Shown piece by piece: positions 60,652 to 64,000 of a stretch of 64,000 bases of DNA. The stretch is from assembly GCF_006494425.1 (NCBI RefSeq), contig NZ_VHIV01000002.1, forward strand, positions 1,364,001 through 1,428,000, given 5' to 3'. Each line of letters starts with the position of its first letter. Within the stretch, counting starts at the first letter, position 1. A program made the translations under genes and the position numbers. The notes beneath the pieces were generated by a model. It was given only the letters and a program-made list of their open reading frames with translations, was not told the origin of the DNA and did no database searches. This stretch comes from Bacillus dicomae (lineage in GTDB: Bacteria > Bacillota > Bacilli > Bacillales > Bacillaceae_G).

Positions 60652-61161
60652 ATGTTCAAGAAATTAGTAGTCGGAGCATTAGCAACAGGTATTGCATTAA
60701 CTGGGGGGATTGGTGCAGCATCAGCTGATACAGTAAAACCTATTTCAGCTGATAGAATTGAAAGTATAGTTGAAAATACAAATGAAGTCGAAAGACCATT
60801 TGTACCAAATTTTTCTGATAAAAATAATCTTATTGGAGAAAAAGCACTTGCAGCAGTTAATTGGGGATATTCCGGTAATTATAATTTTTCTACATCAATT
60901 CAAGTGAAAAAAACTGTATCTGTAGCAGACAACGGAACTATTGGAGTAGCTATTCAAAATAATAAAAATTTTAATTTTAACGTTGTAGTAAAAAGTTTAT
61001 CATCAGGAAACACCGTAACCCATAATGTAAAAGGAGGGCCAATGAGTGGTAGCGATTATGTTTATAGCTTCTTTGGTCCTATGAAGGCAGGAAACTATGT
61101 TGTAACTCTAGTAAATACAGATGGTTCATGGCACCAAGGCACTGTTTGGCTTGGATGGTAA
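60652..61161 (+). CDS. Secreted hypothetical protein
   Basis: 169-aa exported protein. Signal peptide about residues 1-26 (LVVGALATGIALTGGIGAASA, cleavage before DTV). The mature N-terminal part is charged, then a beta-rich domain from residue about 65 (VNWGYSGNYNFSTSIQVKKT to GSWHQGTVWLGW) with alternating hydrophobics, resembling small Bacillus extracellular beta-sandwich proteins. No cysteines in the mature region. ATG at 60652 after AAAGGGGG. Own terminator. Function unknown. Confidence 0.78.
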   Translation: MFKKLVVGALATGIALTGGIGAASADTVKPISADRIESIVENTNEVERPFVPNFSDKNNLIGEKALAAVNWGYSGNYNFSTSIQVKKTVSVADNGTIGVAIQNNKNFNFNVVVKSLSSGNTVTHNVKGGPMSGSDYVYSFFGPMKAGNYVVTLVNTDGSWHQGTVWLGW

Positions 61162-61183
61162 TTACTTAAATTTATTTATTTTT

Positions 61184-61221
61184 GAACAGACTTTTCAAAA
61201 AAGAAAAGTCTGTTCTTTTTA
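61184..61221 (+). terminator. Terminator of the secreted-protein gene
   Basis: 13-bp perfect stem GAACAGACTTTTC / GAAAAGTCTGTTC, six-base loop, T5. Confidence 0.9.
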
Positions 61222-61777
61222 ATTCTGCACATCCCTTTGTTTTGGAGATGCTGATTTAGTGGGCCTGCCACATCGCTATCAGGGGTACGTCAAGAATTCG
61301 TTCTTTTTTGACTCAACACAACACACATATGTACACCATTTTTCTATTTTCGATATGGTGATCTCTAATAACAAAGTAAAAATAAGATTGAGATATTTCG
61401 ATCTTATTTTACTTTGTTTATTGGCATGCCCATCAATCTTTTATTATAAAGTGGCCCTTGAATATATTTTTTTATTGACAGACACAAAAACGATTCATTT
61501 GCTGTATTGATAATTTGTAGATGTTATTATAAAATGTTTATGTATATATAAACGTATTTTATTTTCGTTTAGTTTTAATGGAGAGATTAAGTAATGTTAA
61601 TAACAATAAAATGATGAATATATCACCTGCAAAGAGAATGAAACCAATACGGAGAAGAGCATTTCGTTAAAAAATTTGAAAAATAAGCGTTATTAGGTCT
61701 TGAAGAAAAATAGCTAGAAAAGTTATAAGCATATGGAAAATAGGTTTATACAAAAAGTCCTAAAGGGGGACGGAATT
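61222..61777. other. Intergenic region with a repeat-like hairpin block
   Basis: 556 bases. GCCTGCCACATCGCTATCAG near 61263 and GGCATGCCCATCAATCTTTT near 61423 look like bcr-type ends. Between them 61370-61388 pairs with 61401-61418 (one bulge). An 83-codon open frame across it overlaps the hairpin and has no ribosome-binding site, so I do not call it. Confidence 0.45.
61370..61418. repeat. Inverted repeat within an intergenic repeat-like block
   Basis: AACAAAGTAAAAATAAGAT (61370-61388) is complementary to ATCTTATTTTACTTTGTT (61401-61418) apart from one extra A. Confidence 0.6.
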
Positions 61778-63094
61778 ATGGAACAAAGAAAGTATTTGGT
61801 AACACCTCAAGATCGAATGAATTATGTATTAGGTCTTTATTCTGCAGATCAACAAATTAATGCAGTTCTTTATTTTCCTGTAGGTATATCAAAGGACATA
61901 CTTGAAGAATCAGTAAGGATAACGTTACAATTGCAGCCAGTTTTGAACAGCAGGTTTGTAGAAGATGATATTCCTTACTGGGAGGAACATTCATCTGACA
62001 CTAACGCATCTATTTGCTTTTTTGCAGAAGGAAATAATCAAGAACTTGAAATAATGGCAATGGATTTTATTAAGGAACCTGGTGATCGTATTGATGGGCC
62101 TATGGTTCAAACAAAATTATTACGAGGCACTACAATAGATATGTTAGTTGTGAAATTATCTCATCTATGTTCAGATGGTACAGGAGTCAAGGAATATATT
62201 AATTTACTTGGAACAATTTATACTCAACTTTCCTTGGGACGATCTAAGAATCAAATTATAAAGGAATTTGGTAAGGAAAATGAGAGTTTTCGAGATCAAT
62301 CACATGTATTCAAATATGCTGGAATATCGGACATAAAAAGTGCGTATCGTCCTAACCAAGAACAACAGGCATCGTTATGGTCTTTTCCATCTAAACCTAA
62401 TAAAAATAAATTCCCCCAAATGTCCGTACGACGGTTGAGACATGAGCAAACACTACGTCTAACCCAATGGGCAAAAGGACAACAGGCTACCTTGAATGAT
62501 GTAATCATGGCTGCATACTTCCGAGCTTTATCACATTTCACTGTGTATGCAGAACCTCGCACCGTAGAAAAAATGATCGGTTTGACAATTGATTTACGTC
62601 GATACCTGCCTAATTATACAACTGGTGCTATTTGCAACTTATCCGGTATGGAAATGCCAGTGATTAAAATGGAAGACGATGAAACATTTAAGCAGACTCT
62701 TGTTCGAGTTAAACAATCAATGGATAAAATAAAGTCTCAAAATCCAGGTCTTTCTTCAGCAGCAGGAATGGAGCTACTAGCAGAAATGAAGCTATCTACA
62801 GTGAAGGAAATGTTTAATCAGCAATATGAACAGGCTGTACAGATGGGAATGGCGTTGCCGTTACTGACAAATTTGGGAGTAATCGCTGATGAACCTATTC
62901 AGTTTGGTGAAATTCAAGCTGAGGATGGGTATATGACATCACCTATTATGTATGCACCATTCTTTTCAATGGGAGCAAGCTCTTATAATGGAAGGCTTAC
63001 ATTTACGATCGGTTATCATGCGCCGGATACATCAAAAGAAAAGGTAGAAAAATTTTTAGATAGTGTTGTGAATCAACTATCAGAAATAAAATAA
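61778..63094 (+). CDS. Stand-alone condensation-domain / alcohol acyltransferase-like protein
   Basis: 438-aa protein of the CoA-dependent acyltransferase (NRPS condensation/PapA) superfamily. The catalytic HxxxDG motif is HLCSDG at residues 129-134. Further family features are the N-terminal strand KYLVTPQDRMNYVLG, a mid-protein TLNDVIMAAYFRALSHF and the latch segment GLTIDLRRYLPNYTTGAICNLSG (the DFGWG region is not canonical). No carrier-protein or adenylation domain is nearby, so it probably transfers an acyl group to a small alcohol or amine. ATG at 61778 after AAAGGGGGA. Terminator downstream. Confidence 0.83.
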   Translation: MEQRKYLVTPQDRMNYVLGLYSADQQINAVLYFPVGISKDILEESVRITLQLQPVLNSRFVEDDIPYWEEHSSDTNASICFFAEGNNQELEIMAMDFIKEPGDRIDGPMVQTKLLRGTTIDMLVVKLSHLCSDGTGVKEYINLLGTIYTQLSLGRSKNQIIKEFGKENESFRDQSHVFKYAGISDIKSAYRPNQEQQASLWSFPSKPNKNKFPQMSVRRLRHEQTLRLTQWAKGQQATLNDVIMAAYFRALSHFTVYAEPRTVEKMIGLTIDLRRYLPNYTTGAICNLSGMEMPVIKMEDDETFKQTLVRVKQSMDKIKSQNPGLSSAAGMELLAEMKLSTVKEMFNQQYEQAVQMGMALPLLTNLGVIADEPIQFGEIQAEDGYMTSPIMYAPFFSMGASSYNGRLTFTIGYHAPDTSKEKVEKFLDSVVNQLSEIK

Positions 63095-63277
63095 AAGAGA
63101 ATATAGAGAACAGATTTCTAACAGAATTGTATTTTAGTTAGGGGTTCGTATCATGTACGGATAATCTCTGGAAATTTTCTCTGACCGCACTTGCCTTTAT
63201 GCTTTATATGCAATGGGAATGGTAGTGGGAAACAATTTGTATCGTGAAAAAACAAGATATAACGGTATGAAAACAAT

Positions 63278-63325
63278 AAAACAGAGCAGATTTAAAATAC
63301 CCTTTGAATCAGCTCTGTTTTGCTA
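63278..63325 (+). terminator. Terminator-like hairpin
   Basis: AAAACAGAGC (63278-63287) pairs perfectly with GCTCTGTTTT (63312-63321) across 24 bases. Confidence 0.65.
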
Positions 63326-63471
63326 GTTTGATGGCCCTTACAACAGAAAATGTATATGTTTTTGTTGTAGAGCATTCTTTAACTTACTAGTTATATGGAT
63401 AGTTCAACATAAAAAAAGTAGCCTGTATCCGATTGGGATATAGCGGATTTTAAATTTTTTTGAAAATAAAG

Positions 63472-63588
63472 TTGACATTCTATCTACTCAGTCATACAAT
63501 GTAGTTGTAATAAGTAATACTGAATAGTGTAGTTTTACTCAAAAGCTATTCAGTAAAAATTCGCCTTAGTACTCTGTGATACTGAATA
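63472..63588 (+). promoter_or_regulatory. Sigma-A promoter with three PadR-type operator half-sites
   Basis: TTGACA (63472-63477) and TACAAT (63495-63500) have a 17-base spacer. TACTGAATAG at 63518-63527, its complement CTATTCAGTA at 63546-63555 and a third copy TACTGAATA at 63580-63588 lie downstream of the start point. This is the layout of an autorepressed gene. Confidence 0.8.
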
Positions 63589-63626
63589 TAAGTCAGACAG
63601 AATAGGGGGTAAAGGAGGATCATAAC

Positions 63627-63947
63627 ATGGAAAATTTAACTGAAATGCTGAAAGGTTCACTGGAAGGGTGTGTACTGGAAATCATTAGCCGCCGTGAAAC
63701 GTACGGCTATGAGATTACTCGCCACCTGAATGATCTTGGGTTTACCGAAGTCGTGGAAGGAACGGTTTATACCATCCTCGTAAGATTAGAAAAGAAAAAG
63801 CTTGTGAATATTGAAAAGAAACCATCAGATATGGGACCGCCTCGTAAGTTTTATTCATTAAATGAGGATGGCCGTCAGGAGCTTGAATTGTTTTGGAAAA
63901 AATGGGATTTTGTATCTTCAAAAATTAACGTCTTGAAGTCAAACTAG
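63627..63947 (+). CDS. PadR-family transcriptional regulator
   Basis: 106-aa winged-helix regulator: LEGCVLEIISRRETYGYEITRHLNDLG, EGTVYTILVRLEKKKLV, and the wing PPRKFYSLNEDGRQELELFW. ATG with AAAGGAGG upstream. A near-consensus promoter and three TACTGAATA repeats precede it. PadR genes of this type are usually followed by a DUF1048 or membrane-protein gene, which would lie beyond the window end. Codons are somewhat richer in G and C than the neighbours (CGC, CTG, GGC). Confidence 0.9.
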   Translation: MENLTEMLKGSLEGCVLEIISRRETYGYEITRHLNDLGFTEVVEGTVYTILVRLEKKKLVNIEKKPSDMGPPRKFYSLNEDGRQELELFWKKWDFVSSKINVLKSN

Positions 63948-64000
63948 CCTCATAATATAAAATGTTCCGGCTCATATTTGGAGAGTTTCTTGTTCTGCTT

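Larger units (their letters stand above)
63095..63626. other. Intergenic region upstream of the PadR gene
   Basis: 532 bases with a terminator at 63278-63325 and a strong promoter with operator repeats from 63472. No gene supported. Confidence 0.5.

Noticed and set aside
61259-61510. 83-codon plus-strand frame in a repeat-like block
   Set aside because: Crosses a long inverted repeat, lacks a ribosome-binding site and resembles no protein.

Overview
The window is chromosomal DNA of a Bacillus cereus group bacterium (B. cereus / thuringiensis / anthracis). The evidence is the low G+C content, strong GGAGG ribosome-binding sites with frequent GTG and TTG starts, and several group-typical genes: a BcII-type zinc beta-lactamase, an AiiA-type lactonase, the bacillithiol gene pair yojF/bshB2, a GerA-B-C spore germinant receptor operon and bcr-like intergenic repeats. 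No rRNA, tRNA, CRISPR array or complete insertion sequence was seen.

Layout. 0-8 kb: an ArsR regulator with a quinone-oxidoreductase-like enzyme, a FAD monooxygenase, a secreted glycerophosphodiesterase (GlpQ), a YdcF protein and a divergent LysR/MFS pair. 8-16 kb: a penicillin-binding-type serine hydrolase, PepF, an arylamine N-acetyltransferase with a Cys-His-Glu triad, a Smr-less MutS2-like ATPase behind a long structured leader, a GNAT enzyme and a histidine phosphatase. 16-25 kb: a foreign-looking PrmC-like methyltransferase, a LysR/quinone oxidoreductase pair, two tandem secreted DUF2690 proteins, GNAT and DinB proteins, DUF4003 and DUF817. 25-28 kb: a Fur-box-controlled iron-siderophore uptake operon without its own ATPase. 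28-33 kb: a GNAT with a small upstream ORF, a NhaD/ArsB transporter, yojF-bshB2 and an SDR enzyme. 33-40 kb: an AT-rich accessory stretch with decayed fragments (XhlA, a flavoprotein start), a Bcr/CflA drug exporter behind a translational-attenuation-like leader, and a two-gene module pairing a coiled-coil tail-anchored protein with a putative PD-(D/E)XK/glycine-zipper membrane protein. 40-54 kb: an amino acid permease, an MDR enzyme, a PadR-DUF1700-DUF4097 operon, AiiA, a half-size DMT pair divergent from a Crp/Fnr regulator, VOC and metallophosphatase genes, a flavin monooxygenase with a palindromic operator, a second serine hydrolase and BcII. 54-64 kb: Fnr-controlled hcp with an altered cluster motif, the ger operon bounded by bcr-like repeats, a histidine phosphatase pseudogene, a secreted protein, a stand-alone condensation-domain enzyme and an autoregulated-looking PadR gene.

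The strongest theme is translation-coupled control of stress and resistance genes. The MutS2-like gene, the Bcr/CflA exporter and possibly one GNAT each follow a tiny ORF with a good ribosome-binding site, and each leader has mutually exclusive RNA pairings (a terminator or an anti-Shine-Dalgarno stem). The best candidates for something undescribed are the MutS2-like attenuator, the exporter leader with two anti-SD segments, and the coiled-coil/nuclease-like gene pair.
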